64,000 nucleotides of DNA from Melittangium boletus DSM 14713 (GTDB taxonomy: Bacteria; Myxococcota; Myxococcia; Myxococcales; Myxococcaceae), in NCBI RefSeq assembly GCF_002305855.1, contig NZ_CP022163.1, positions 5,828,292-5,892,291 on the forward strand. Direction: 5' to 3'. Each line of letters opens with the position of its first letter. The first letter of the stretch is position 1. Shown here one piece after another: positions 7,576 to 16,241 of this stretch. A program made the translations under genes and the position numbers. The notes below the pieces were generated by a model. The model was not told where the DNA came from, ran no database searches, and saw only the letters and a program-made list of their open reading frames with translations.

Positions 7576-8577
7576 ATGCGCGCCAGCGTCATCGGTTCTG
7601 GCTCTTTCGGCACGGCCCTCGCCAACGTCCTCGCGGTGAATTGTGAGCAGGTGGGCCTGTGGGGGCGGGATGCCTCGCTCGCCGAGTCGATCAACACCCG
7701 CCACGAGAACGCCACCTACCTGCCGGGCATCCCCATTTCCCCGCGCGTGCGGGCCACGACGCACCTGGCGGAGGCGTTGGAGGGCGCGGAGATGGTGGTG
7801 CTGGCCACCCCCAGCCATGCCACGCGCCAGGTGATGGCCCAGGCGCTGGCGAGTCTGCCGAAGCACGTGCCGCTCATCACGGTGGCCAAGGGCATCGAGA
7901 ACGAGACGCTGCTCACCATGACGGAGCTGTTGGAGGACTGCCTGCCGGAGGAGTTCCATCCGTACATCGCCGTCCTGTCGGGCCCGAGCTTCGCCAAGGA
8001 GCTGGCCCAGCGCATGCCCACCGTCGTCACCATCGCCTCGCCCTGGGACAAGGTGGCGCTGCGCTGTCAGAAGGCGCTGCAGACGGAGACGTTCCGCTCC
8101 TATACCTCCAGCGACGTGGTGGGCGTGCAGTATGGCGGCGCGCTCAAGAACGTCATCGCCATCGCCGCCGGCATCGCGGATGGGCTGGGCATGGGCCACA
8201 ACGCCCGCGCGGCCATCATCACCCGGGGACTCGCGGAGATCACCCGGCTGGCGGTGCGCAAGGGGGGCAATCCGCTGACGCTCTCGGGGCTGTCGGGCAT
8301 GGGGGACCTGGTGCTCACGTGCACGGGCGAGCTCAGCCGCAACCGGCACGTGGGCATCGAGCTGGGCCGGGGCCGGGCGCTGTCGGACATCCTCGGGGAC
8401 ATGAAGCAGGTGGCCGAGGGCGTGAAGACGGCGAAGAGCGCGCGAGACCTGTCGCGCAAGGTCGGGGTGGAGCTGCCCATCTGCGAGCAGGTGTACGCCA
8501 TCGCCTACGAAGGCAAGAGCGCCCGGGCGGCGGTGGTGGAGCTGATGACGCGTCAGCCCAAGAACGAATTGATGTGA
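7576..8577 (+). CDS. gpsA: Glycerol-3-phosphate dehydrogenase [NAD(P)+]
   Basis: 333 residues. Reduces dihydroxyacetone phosphate to sn-glycerol 3-phosphate for phospholipid synthesis, in the cytoplasm. The N-terminal Rossmann motif G-S-G-S-F-G-T-A-L-A is complete, and the C-terminal catalytic domain has Y-G-G-A-L-K-N-V-I-A-I-A-A-G with the expected lysine. Length is normal for GpsA. The start is the ATG at 7576, nine nt after AGGAG (7562-7566); the ATG at 7567 is too close to that site. It is divergent from the lipoprotein gene at 7379, with 196 nt between them and no clear promoter. Confidence 0.95.
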   Translation: MRASVIGSGSFGTALANVLAVNCEQVGLWGRDASLAESINTRHENATYLPGIPISPRVRATTHLAEALEGAEMVVLATPSHATRQVMAQALASLPKHVPLITVAKGIENETLLTMTELLEDCLPEEFHPYIAVLSGPSFAKELAQRMPTVVTIASPWDKVALRCQKALQTETFRSYTSSDVVGVQYGGALKNVIAIAAGIADGLGMGHNARAAIITRGLAEITRLAVRKGGNPLTLSGLSGMGDLVLTCTGELSRNRHVGIELGRGRALSDILGDMKQVAEGVKTAKSARDLSRKVGVELPICEQVYAIAYEGKSARAAVVELMTRQPKNELM

Positions 8578-8614
8578 AGCCAAGGGCTTCACACGAACGC
8601 GGCGAAACAAAGAG

Positions 8615-10663
8615 ATGGGGGTTGCGCGAATGAGCTGGAAGAAGACCTGGGCGGGCACGGGGCTGCTCGTGCTGTCGGCGTGTGTCACCACGGTGGGCTG
8701 CGACAAGAACAAGCCGGTGGACGAGCCGGAGCCGAACCCCGTCGTGCGCCGCAACAAGCTGATCATCTTCGTCTGGGATGGTCTGCGGCCGGACTACATC
8801 AACCCGACGGATACGCCGAACGTCCATGCCTTGAGGACGCGGGGCGTGTGGTTCGAGGACAACCACTCGACCTACCCCACCTTCACGCTCATCAACGGCG
8901 CCACGTTCGCGACGGGGGCGTTCCCGGGGGTGACGGGCTTCAATGGCAACGCGGCCTACGCGCCGGGCCCGAAGGTGGAGAACGCCACGGGAGCGATCGC
9001 GGACTTCCACGCGCCCGTCTTCGTCGATGACTGGCGGCTGTTGGATCAACTCGGGGCCTACTACGAGGAGACCTTCCACGAGCCCCTGCTCAACGCCAAG
9101 ACGCTCTTCTCGGCGGCGCATGACGCGGGCCTGAAGACGGTGACCCTGGGCAAGAGCGGTCCGGCCTACCTGCAGGACGCCTCGCGGGGAGGCCTGCTCA
9201 TCGACGAGAACACCGTCTGGCCGCTCGCCACCGCGCAGGACCTGCAGCAGAAGGGCTTCAAGCTGCCGAAGAACACGAACCTCATGCACCCGGGCCTGAC
9301 GCTCGCCGCGGACAACGGCGCGCCCACGGGGACGGCGCCGTTCGTCTACTTCTCCGATGGCAAGACGCCCGATGCCTCGGACACCGGCGGTGGCCGCCAC
9401 CTCACGCAGAACCAGAACCTGACGAACTACTTCACCGAGTACGTGCTCCCCGAGTACGTGCCGGACCTGTCGCTCATCTGGCTGCGCACGGTGGATGCCA
9501 CGCAGCATGACTACGGTCCGGGCTCGGCCAACACCCTCACCGCCCTGCGCTTGCAGGACAAGCTGCTCGGGCAGATCGTCGCGAAGCTCGAGGCGCGGGG
9601 AGAGCTCGCCTCGACGAACATCCTCATCGCCTCGGACCACTCGCACTCGTCGGTGTCCGGGCCGCTGTCGCTCTTTCCGCTGCGCGGCGTCGCGGCGGAT
9701 GGGACGACGGGCAAGAACAAGGCGGGTGAGCCGAGCGTCACGGGTTTCTCGGCCTCCGGCTTCGTGCGAAGCGCGGACCTGCTGACCCGCGCGGGCTTCC
9801 ACGCCTATGACGGCTCGGGCTGTGACAACTCGCCCGTGCTCAGCGGCATTCGCGCCGACGGCTCCTTCGTCTATCCCCAGCAGACGGACACCGAGGGCTC
9901 CATCTGCGGCACCAAGGGCGCGAAGTACACGACGCCGTCCTACGCGGTGCCCGAGACACTGCCCGCGGACGCCATCATCATCGCGGCGCCGGGCGGCTCG
10001 GATCAGTTCTATATCCCGAGCCATGACCCCGAGCTGGTGAAGCGGCTGGTGAAGTTCCTGCAGAGCCGCGAGGAGTACGGCGCCATCTTCGTGGACTCGC
10101 GCTACGGAGACCTTCCCGGCACCTTCCGCGCCAAGGCGGCGAACCTGGAGAACGCCTCGGGCCGCAGCCCCGACGTGACGGTGAGCTTCACCTGGGACGA
10201 CAAGGCGGAGATCAACGGCAAGCCGGGCATCGAGTACAACTCCTATCCGCCGTACCGGGGCATGCACGGCAGCTTCAGCCCGGTGGACGTGCACAACACG
10301 CTCCTGGCGGCGGGGCCGGACTTCAAGCAGGGCCTCACCAGCACCTTCCCCTCGGGCAACACGGACGTGGCGCCCACGGTGGCGCACCTGCTCGGCCTGC
10401 CGTTGCCCACGGCGCAGGGCCGCGTGCTGGTCGAGGCCCTGGCGAAGACCACCGAGGCGCCTTCGCTCTCGGTCAAGACGGTGACGGTGGAGGCCACCCC
10501 CGTGAATGGACTCCAGTTCCAGATGCCCACGGATCCCACGGGCGCGACGCTCGATACGGCGCTCACGGGGGAGTACTCGGCGGTGTTGCAGATGAAGCAA
10601 CTCGACGAGGGCAACGGCAAGACGTTCACCTACTTCGACTTCGCCCGGGTGACGCGCAAGTGA
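8615..10663 (+). CDS. Alkaline phosphatase-superfamily phosphodiesterase (nucleotide pyrophosphatase-like), lipoprotein
   Basis: 682 residues. Signal with lipobox-like V-T-T-V-G-C, then a type I phosphodiesterase fold: first metal Asp in F-V-W-D-G-L-R-P-D, nucleophile Thr in Y-P-T-F-T-L-I-N-G, metal ligands in V-D-A-T-Q-H-D-Y-G and A-S-D-H-S-H, and a late His in M-H-G-S-F. The full set of six metal ligands appears present, so it is probably an active Zn-dependent hydrolase on the cell surface or in the periplasm; the substrate is unknown. An alternative start is ATG 8630, which shortens the n-region by five residues. The stop overlaps the next gene (GTGA), so the two are coupled. Confidence 0.87.
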   Translation: MGVARMSWKKTWAGTGLLVLSACVTTVGCDKNKPVDEPEPNPVVRRNKLIIFVWDGLRPDYINPTDTPNVHALRTRGVWFEDNHSTYPTFTLINGATFATGAFPGVTGFNGNAAYAPGPKVENATGAIADFHAPVFVDDWRLLDQLGAYYEETFHEPLLNAKTLFSAAHDAGLKTVTLGKSGPAYLQDASRGGLLIDENTVWPLATAQDLQQKGFKLPKNTNLMHPGLTLAADNGAPTGTAPFVYFSDGKTPDASDTGGGRHLTQNQNLTNYFTEYVLPEYVPDLSLIWLRTVDATQHDYGPGSANTLTALRLQDKLLGQIVAKLEARGELASTNILIASDHSHSSVSGPLSLFPLRGVAADGTTGKNKAGEPSVTGFSASGFVRSADLLTRAGFHAYDGSGCDNSPVLSGIRADGSFVYPQQTDTEGSICGTKGAKYTTPSYAVPETLPADAIIIAAPGGSDQFYIPSHDPELVKRLVKFLQSREEYGAIFVDSRYGDLPGTFRAKAANLENASGRSPDVTVSFTWDDKAEINGKPGIEYNSYPPYRGMHGSFSPVDVHNTLLAAGPDFKQGLTSTFPSGNTDVAPTVAHLLGLPLPTAQGRVLVEALAKTTEAPSLSVKTVTVEATPVNGLQFQMPTDPTGATLDTALTGEYSAVLQMKQLDEGNGKTFTYFDFARVTRK

Positions 10664-11343
10664 GCCGTCCGGCGGGAGCGCTCATGGTGTGGCTGTGCGC
10701 CATGAGCGCGCCGCTGGCCCTCGCCGAGGGGCCGGCGAAGGCCGGAGGTCTGTCGTGGGAGAAGACCTTCGGCCCACTCGCCACGAAGCCGGACCTCTAT
10801 GTGAAGGCGAGGACGGGAGACCCGTCTGGAGGCACGCACGCGCTGGAGTTGTGGCGAGAGGGAGACCGGCGGCTGCGGCGGCGGACCGATGCACTCCTGG
10901 AGGTATGGGTCGAGGACCAGGGGGCGGCGGGAGCGCCCGCGTATGCGGTCACCGTGGTGGATCAGCGCTCGCACACGGTGCGCCGGGTGTCGGTGGAACG
11001 GAGCGCGAAGCTGGGCCCGGCGTTCACCTGGTGGCCGCTGGCGCACCTGCTGCCCTTGCCTGGTCCGCGCTACACGCTGCGGAAGCTGAAGGAGTCGGTG
11101 CTGCGCGTGGGCGGGGCACGATGCGAGTGGTACCTGTACATCCCGGATGGCCAGCCCGAGCAGCGCATCTGCTGGTCCCGGGAGTACGCGGTGGCCTTGC
11201 GGCACGAGGAGAAGCGGGGCGAGGGCTGGTGGACCCGGCTCGCGGTGGAGTCCATGGGTCCGCTCACCGACAAGGAGCAAGTGTTCCATCTCGACGCGAC
11301 GGGCCTGCGGGAAGTGCCGCTGCCCGAGCCCGCCGAGGATTAG
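10660..11343 (+). CDS. Secreted protein of unknown function, coupled to the phosphodiesterase
   Basis: 227 residues with a Sec signal peptide ending near A-L-A (about residue 22). The mature part is beta-rich with no motif I recognise. The GTG start at 10660 overlaps the TGA of the phosphodiesterase gene, so translation is probably coupled and the products may act together in the envelope. The 3' end overlaps the convergent 41-codon ORF on the other strand by 4 nt. Confidence 0.75.
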   Translation: MSRPAGALMVWLCAMSAPLALAEGPAKAGGLSWEKTFGPLATKPDLYVKARTGDPSGGTHALELWREGDRRLRRRTDALLEVWVEDQGAAGAPAYAVTVVDQRSHTVRRVSVERSAKLGPAFTWWPLAHLLPLPGPRYTLRKLKESVLRVGGARCEWYLYIPDGQPEQRICWSREYAVALRHEEKRGEGWWTRLAVESMGPLTDKEQVFHLDATGLREVPLPEPAED

Positions 11344-11465
11344 GGGGTGTTCTTGATGGGCATTCCGCCCCACTCTGGACCTTGCTCGCGGAGGACGCGC
11401 TCGACCAGGGCCTGAATGGTCTCGAAATCCGCGGGGGACTCACAGAAGACGAGGAGCTTCGCCAT
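11340..11465 (-). CDS. 41-residue ORF, probable truncated partner of the AAA ATPase
   Basis: Starts at ATG 11465, one nt after the ATPase stop codon (TGACATG), with the coding style of a translationally coupled second gene. The sequence opens with a beta strand and helix, M-A-K-L-L-V-F-C-E-S-P-A-D-F-E-T, like the N-terminus of TOPRIM/DUF4276-type partners of OLD-like ATPases. It then ends abruptly at E-W-G-G-M-P-I-K-N-T-P. No continuation was seen downstream, where the opposite-strand gene 10660-11343 lies. Most likely a remnant left by a rearrangement. The family assignment is inference. Confidence 0.45.
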   Translation of the reverse strand: MAKLLVFCESPADFETIQALVERVLREQGPEWGGMPIKNTP

Positions 11466-11466
11466 G

Positions 11467-12570
11467 TCAGCGCTCTCCCAAGACCCATCGCCACTCCGGA
11501 TCGAGACTCCAGAGTTGTCCCGCGGTGAGGGTTCCGCGCGCCTTCTCCGCTTGTGGATGCTCCGACAGAAGCCGACAGGCCACCGAACCGTCCTCGTGCT
11601 GGGCGAACACGCGAACATCAGAAGGGTCGAGCGCGTCGAGGATGTAAGGCGAATGGGTGGTGGCGACGATCTGGATCTCCGGAAAGTGCTCGAGCAGGCG
11701 CTTCAACTCGCTCACCAGCTCCATCTGGGCCTGGGGGTGAAGGGACTGGTCGATATCGTCGAGCAGGATGAGACGCGGGCGCTTCGGACTGAAGAGAGCG
11801 GTCAGCAGCGCGAGCGTGACGAGCGTCCCCTCGCTGGCTCCGTGGGCCGGGACATCGGCGGCCCCTTTGAAGTCGATGAAGACCTTGTTGCCGATCCGCG
11901 GCTCATCGGAGGGAGCAAGAAAGAGCGAGGACTGCATTTTGACGCGCCGGATGCGAATCCGCTGAACGCTCGGGACGATCTTGCGCAACTGCGACTCGAT
12001 CTGCTCGAAGAGTTCTTCACGCTCGAGTTTCAGCGCCGCGAGAACGACCGCGATGTTTCCTCCATCTGCTTTGACAGCGGGGCTCTCTTCGTCGCTGTAC
12101 GCAGCGGCGGCGATCCGGTCCGCCTCGAAGCGGTAGAGCACCGCCGGACTGACGAGTGATGCGAGTCGACTACCCTGCGCCTCTTGCTGCGCGTGCTCGA
12201 AGGGTTTGGCGTCCGTCCCCACATGGCCTTCGTCCTGCCCATACGACCAATCGATCTTGAGTCCTTGGCGGTCGCCTGGTGGCTCCGGGGAGAAATGGAG
12301 GGAGAGCTTCCAAGGCCGCGCGTCGTCCATTCCTTCCATGGAGAGGGTGATGGGCGCCTGCTCCGAGCGGCGCAGGAGGTCCTGCGGACTGAACTCCCCC
12401 TGGAGGACATCCGCGGGCTTGTTCTCCATGAGCCTGGAGATCAGGCCGAGCGCCTGAAGCACACTGGTTTTTCCAGCGCCATTTGGACCCACGAGCACGG
12501 TCAGGCGTCCCAGGGGGACGGTGGTGTCTCGGTGGCCCTTGAAGCGCCGGAGTTGAAGGGACGTGATCAT
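11467..12570 (-). CDS. AAA family ATPase (OLD/RecF-like)
   Basis: 367 residues. SMC/RecF-like head: N-terminal I-T-S-L-Q-L-R-R-F-K-G-H, Walker A G-P-N-G-A-G-K-T-S, a long insert, a signature-like G-A-S-E-G-T-L, Walker B L-I-L-L-D-D-I-D-Q-S-L-H-P and a T-T-H-S-P-Y-I-L switch motif. Proteins of this class are found in OLD-type and other nuclease-coupled defence or repair modules. No nuclease domain is visible in this protein. Walker B has D-D where many relatives have D-E. M-I-T-S at 12570 is chosen because the longer frame upstream encodes Arg/Pro-rich non-domain sequence. The adjacent downstream gene is only a 41-codon fragment, so the system may be incomplete. Confidence 0.85.
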   Translation of the reverse strand: MITSLQLRRFKGHRDTTVPLGRLTVLVGPNGAGKTSVLQALGLISRLMENKPADVLQGEFSPQDLLRRSEQAPITLSMEGMDDARPWKLSLHFSPEPPGDRQGLKIDWSYGQDEGHVGTDAKPFEHAQQEAQGSRLASLVSPAVLYRFEADRIAAAAYSDEESPAVKADGGNIAVVLAALKLEREELFEQIESQLRKIVPSVQRIRIRRVKMQSSLFLAPSDEPRIGNKVFIDFKGAADVPAHGASEGTLVTLALLTALFSPKRPRLILLDDIDQSLHPQAQMELVSELKRLLEHFPEIQIVATTHSPYILDALDPSDVRVFAQHEDGSVACRLLSEHPQAEKARGTLTAGQLWSLDPEWRWVLGER

Positions 12571-12741
12571 CGCGGGGGCTTTCCGTCGTTCTTGAGGGGC
12601 CAACCTAACAAGGCCCCGCGGCGGGAGGTATGGAACAAGAGCGTACCGCTCTCCACGAACAACGGGCGCCCTTCGCGCTTCTCGACGTTGGCGTGGCTGC
12701 CCGAGCTGGTGCACTGACCGCGTGCCCGGTGAGAGACCGGG

Positions 12742-13236
12742 CTATCTGAACGCATCCACGATGAAGACCGCCGCGGTCGTGGCGTCGAGGAGGGCGGTTC
12801 CAGGCTTGGAGTCGGGCCGCTTGCGTAGCTGACCCATCCCAAGGCGCGCGACAGCACAGAGCGGGATCTTGTTGCCGCCATTCATCGGATGGGCCTCGTA
12901 GTACCGGATGACGACTTGTTCTCCTTGGGTCCAGACGACGCCGTAGAGCCGCGATGGTGCCTCAATGAGACCGAGATCGCCCTCAAGCTGGCTCTCGATA
13001 GGTCCATCGTACAGCGTGATGGGGCGAGCTGACTGGTTCGCGTCGATCTGCACTACGGCTGCCTCACCGACGAACAGGCGCAGGTAGTTCATCACCTTGC
13101 GCGTCTCCTCAGAGCACTCCTCCGGCCCCGGTGTTCCATCCGCACGAAGCGACACTCCGCCAGCGGAGGTTACACACCCGGACAACGTCAGGATCAGGAC
13201 GGCGCAGGACGAGCGCACAAGCTGAGTAGAAATCAT
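12742..13236 (-). CDS. Lipoprotein of unknown function paired with a DUF2381 gene
   Basis: 164 residues: signal and lipobox L-T-L-S-G-C near residue 21, then a small alpha/beta domain with conserved-looking C-S-E-E-T and a C-terminal hydrophobic A-A-V-F-I-V-D-A-F. ATG 13236 is preceded by GGAG that overlaps the stop of the upstream DUF2381 gene, so the two genes are an operon with a 10-nt spacer. Similar lipoprotein/DUF2381 pairs are frequent next to Ser/Thr kinases in myxobacteria; no kinase is adjacent here. Function unknown. Confidence 0.72.
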   Translation of the reverse strand: MISTQLVRSSCAVLILTLSGCVTSAGGVSLRADGTPGPEECSEETRKVMNYLRLFVGEAAVVQIDANQSARPITLYDGPIESQLEGDLGLIEAPSRLYGVVWTQGEQVVIRYYEAHPMNGGNKIPLCAVARLGMGQLRKRPDSKPGTALLDATTAAVFIVDAFR

Positions 13237-13246
13237 GCCTTCGCTC

Positions 13247-14176
13247 CTACTGCGCAACGAGGTCTGGATCTAGCTGGACGAGGACCTGTCGAAGTCCATC
13301 GTGCCGGTAGAGTTCAAGGAAGACCGAGGTTGGTTTGCCATCCTCCATGAACGCGCTCCTGTCGGCGACAATGGCGATAACGCCCGACTCACCGGGGGCA
13401 ATCGTGGCGAGGCTCGAACGCGCGGCGACAGCGCGCTCACGACCGCTGGCGACGGTCAGGATACGTGCCGACTTCATGCTCCAGGGCTGTTTGGAGGATA
13501 GATTCCTGACGCGGAAGACGACCGCTGCCTTGCCCTTTCCCTTGTACAGGGTTGCCCTGATGTCGATGCCGTCATCCTGACCATCCTCGTAGCGCGCGAG
13601 CTTGAACGGCGTCTGTGCCAATGCGCCCGAGGTCAGCAAGGCGGCCAGGGCGTGGTCCTCCGAGTTCTCCTCCTTGCGATAACGCGCGTTCTCCTCGGTC
13701 AGGGAGTCATTCTCCTCGAGGGCGCGCATCAAGGCTCCGTGCATGGCCGGGAAGCTCTTCGGGTCCTCGAACACGTTGACCTGTTGGTCCGTCCAGGACC
13801 ACGTTTCATGCCCCGTGGGTCTCAGGAGAAAGGCCACTTCCGTTCCATCCACCAGCGTGACGGCCAGGGGGATCGCCTCATCGGAGTCGAGATCGTGGAT
13901 GGGCTCCAGCAGGACCTTGTTGCGGACCACCGCCAGCGGCTCGAGCCGACCCTCCCAGCCGATCATCTTCGTCTTGTCCGGGTCCACGGCCTTCTTGAAG
14001 CGGAGCGTGGTGACGACCTGTCCCTTCACATAAACGCGGTGAGTGGGTCGGTCAGGGTGCTCGGAGAGAAGGATGGGACGAACCGCGGGCTTCTCCGTCT
14101 CACGGGCGGGAGCCGCCGACGTCATGAGGACCACGAGGGGGACGAGTGGAAAACATGGCCTGGGAAGTCGCATCAT
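13247..14176 (-). CDS. DUF2381 family protein (TIGR02268, Myxococcus paralogous family)
   Basis: 309 residues with an N-terminal signal peptide (cleavage after A-P-A near residue 24). The family layout is clear: an early V-Y-V-K-G-Q-V-V-T-T-L-R-F block, I-G-W-E-G-R-L-E-P-L, D-Q-Q-V-N-V-F, a short coiled coil (E-E-N-D-S-L-T-E-E-N), D-H-A-L-A-A-L-L-T-S-G-A, then a second beta domain with V-V-F-R-V-R-N and G-V-I-A-I-V-A-D-R-S-A-F. DUF2381 proteins are exported or periplasmic, of unknown function, and often genetically linked to Ser/Thr kinases. This copy looks full length. Confidence 0.88.
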   Translation of the reverse strand: MMRLPRPCFPLVPLVVLMTSAAPARETEKPAVRPILLSEHPDRPTHRVYVKGQVVTTLRFKKAVDPDKTKMIGWEGRLEPLAVVRNKVLLEPIHDLDSDEAIPLAVTLVDGTEVAFLLRPTGHETWSWTDQQVNVFEDPKSFPAMHGALMRALEENDSLTEENARYRKEENSEDHALAALLTSGALAQTPFKLARYEDGQDDGIDIRATLYKGKGKAAVVFRVRNLSSKQPWSMKSARILTVASGRERAVAARSSLATIAPGESGVIAIVADRSAFMEDGKPTSVFLELYRHDGLRQVLVQLDPDLVAQ

Positions 14177-14259
14177 CCGGCCAACTTATGAAGGCGGGTC
14201 TGGGGACGTCAAGCCGTTGGTGACGCAACGCAGGCACAGGCCGCTTCGGTGCATTCCGC

Positions 14260-14724
14260 TCAGACTTCCTCGTCTGGCAAGAGGGTGAGGAGCAGTTCAT
14301 CGTCGGGTCCGAGCGGGCGCCAGCCGGGCGGAGGTGGCGCGGCGCGGAGCGCCGCCCTGGCCTGCTCGACGCGCTTCTCATGGGTTTTTGGGGTGTACGC
14401 GGACCAGAAGCTGAGCGCCTCGGCAACGGCGAACCGGGCTTCGTCGTCCATCACGGTCGGCCAACCATCGGGCAGATTTTCGGAAAATTCGCGCACGAAC
14501 TGCCCGCGTACCAGGCGTGTGAGCTGATGGCTCCGCTCCGCCTCGGCCACCAACCCGCTGAATACCTGCACTCCGGCGAACTCCCCGAGTTCCTCGGCCA
14601 GCGCCACCAGCGATGCAGTGGGGCGCGCCTCTGCGAAGGCGGTGAGCGAATCGTAGCCCCGCTCGCGAACCCGCTCATACAGGCGGGTCTTCCACTTGCC
14701 ATCCCAGGGATGTCCCTCGCTCAT
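14260..14724 (-). CDS. Probable immunity/partner protein of the TIGR02269 lipoprotein
   Basis: 154 residues, no signal peptide, acidic and helical, with a Pro/Trp-rich C-terminus (P-P-P-P-G-W-R-P-L-G-P-D-D). The start ATG 14724 overlaps the stop of the upstream TIGR02269 gene (ATGA), so the two are made together. A small cytoplasmic acidic protein directly behind a secreted protein with a nuclease-like tail is the usual layout of a toxin/immunity pair. I do not recognise the family itself, so the immunity role rests on position, size and charge. Confidence 0.75.
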   Translation of the reverse strand: MSEGHPWDGKWKTRLYERVRERGYDSLTAFAEARPTASLVALAEELGEFAGVQVFSGLVAEAERSHQLTRLVRGQFVREFSENLPDGWPTVMDDEARFAVAEALSFWSAYTPKTHEKRVEQARAALRAAPPPPGWRPLGPDDELLLTLLPDEEV

Positions 14725-16241
14725 CGCCCTCTCCACGGAGTGAAGGTCATTGGGATTTCGTAGCGCTTCATGTTTTTGGCGGCAATCCTCAGGATCTCGT
14801 TCCGCGTCAGCATCCGGCCAGCGTCGGTCTCGGCGTCGCGCAGCACCTTCATGATCATCTGGTTCCACTCGTCGGGCCATTGACGACCCAGGTGCCAACT
14901 GCCGCCGCCATGGAGTGCCTCGTGGTGGGCTTGCTCCATTCTGACGCAGAACTGGTCGATGCTCATCTCGCCGGTGAAGCCCCGCTGCTCGAACCACTTA
15001 CGGTGCTCTCGTGGCAGGACATGGTGTCGCGGTGGTTGGGCCATGCCGGCCCCCGCTTTGCCAGTCTCGTGCATGCCGCGCACCTCGGGTCCTTCGCCCA
15101 ACGCGTCGCGCACGCTCTGCGGCAACTCGTCGTGCCGTTGCGACATCATCACCTGGCCAGCGTGAATGCGCACAGTGGCGCTGACGGCTGGAAGGGAGAT
15201 GACACCCGCCTGAACGAGTCGGCGCATCATCTCCACCCATTCGGCGGAGACGACCACTTGGGTGCCCATCATCACGCCGTCGGTTCCCACCATGAGGCCC
15301 ACGCCAAGTAGCGCGGGAGCGGCGGGTGGCAGTCGCGGCAGCGTCAGCTTCATCGTTGGGGCCATGACGAGCATCTCCACGAGCTGCGCCGCCAGGATGA
15401 CCTGACCGCCGCGCTCGGTCGCCACGCGCACGGCCTCTCGGGTTGAATGGAACTCGCGGGTAAGCTGGCCCATCACTCCGGGGAGTGTTCCCGCGGTGGC
15501 TTCGACCTGCTCGGGCTCCAGAGAGGCGAGTGCCGTCATGGAGGGATCGAGCCTCTTGTGTACACGGTCCGTGTCCACGAGTAGCTGCTCCACGCTGTAG
15601 AGGGGGTACTTCTGGAGCACGACATCGACGAGGTTCAGGTAATCAAGCCAGGCGGAGAGCAGCAGGGCTCCGGACATTGAGGCCTCAAGCCGTGGGCCGG
15701 AGAGGCGGAGCAGGGCGAGCTCCATGTCCGGGTCATCGACCTCAGAGGCTGCGTGAGCGAGTTGATTGGCGCCACCGAGCGCGGTGCGGAGCCATTTCAG
15801 TTGCTGTGATCCATAGGCGACGTAGGGGGTGAACACACCGTTGGCCCGGCCGCTGATGCCCGCCTGGCGGGCCTCAATCAGGGAGAGTGAGTCGGCGATG
15901 CGGCGTGTGGAGCCGGACACATCTTCAACGGCACCGAGGACCGCTTGACGGGTCGAGGTGGCGCTCCGCGGTCTGGACTCCTCGGCGCTTTGGGGGACCG
16001 CGCCGCTCATCATGGCTCTCGCCCCTCTCCCAGGATTCGTCCGCGTCACGTCCTTGGAGGAGCCCCGACGTTGCACTTGTTCCGGGGAGTGTTCCAGGCG
16101 CAGCTCATGGCCAAGCGGTGGTGTCAGCGACGCGCAGCCCGTGGCGAGCAGGGCGACGACCCACAACAGGCTCGCCCACCAACATCGTCCCGAGTCGGTG
16201 CTCGGGAACTGGCTCCTTGCCCACGGATACGAAGGTCGCAC
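14721..16241 (-). CDS. TIGR02269-type lipoprotein with C-terminal HNH/EndoVII-like toxin domain
   Basis: 506 residues. Signal and lipobox A-L-L-A-T-G-C near residue 36, a helical Ala/Leu-rich middle (about 100-370) with two hydrophobic stretches near 290-320, and a C-terminal domain from about 400. The C-terminus has H406-H407 (P-R-H-H-V-L-P), then W-F-E-Q-R-G-F, A-H-H-E-A-L-H-G-G-G and W-N. His-His plus downstream His/Asn is typical of the HNH/endonuclease VII (AHH/LHH/WHH) toxin folds. The GTG start (16241) directly follows the stop of the upstream gene. Likely exported to the outer membrane as a contact-dependent effector; the toxic activity is inferred. Confidence 0.8.
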   Translation of the reverse strand: MRPSYPWARSQFPSTDSGRCWWASLLWVVALLATGCASLTPPLGHELRLEHSPEQVQRRGSSKDVTRTNPGRGARAMMSGAVPQSAEESRPRSATSTRQAVLGAVEDVSGSTRRIADSLSLIEARQAGISGRANGVFTPYVAYGSQQLKWLRTALGGANQLAHAASEVDDPDMELALLRLSGPRLEASMSGALLLSAWLDYLNLVDVVLQKYPLYSVEQLLVDTDRVHKRLDPSMTALASLEPEQVEATAGTLPGVMGQLTREFHSTREAVRVATERGGQVILAAQLVEMLVMAPTMKLTLPRLPPAAPALLGVGLMVGTDGVMMGTQVVVSAEWVEMMRRLVQAGVISLPAVSATVRIHAGQVMMSQRHDELPQSVRDALGEGPEVRGMHETGKAGAGMAQPPRHHVLPREHRKWFEQRGFTGEMSIDQFCVRMEQAHHEALHGGGSWHLGRQWPDEWNQMIMKVLRDAETDAGRMLTRNEILRIAAKNMKRYEIPMTFTPWRGR

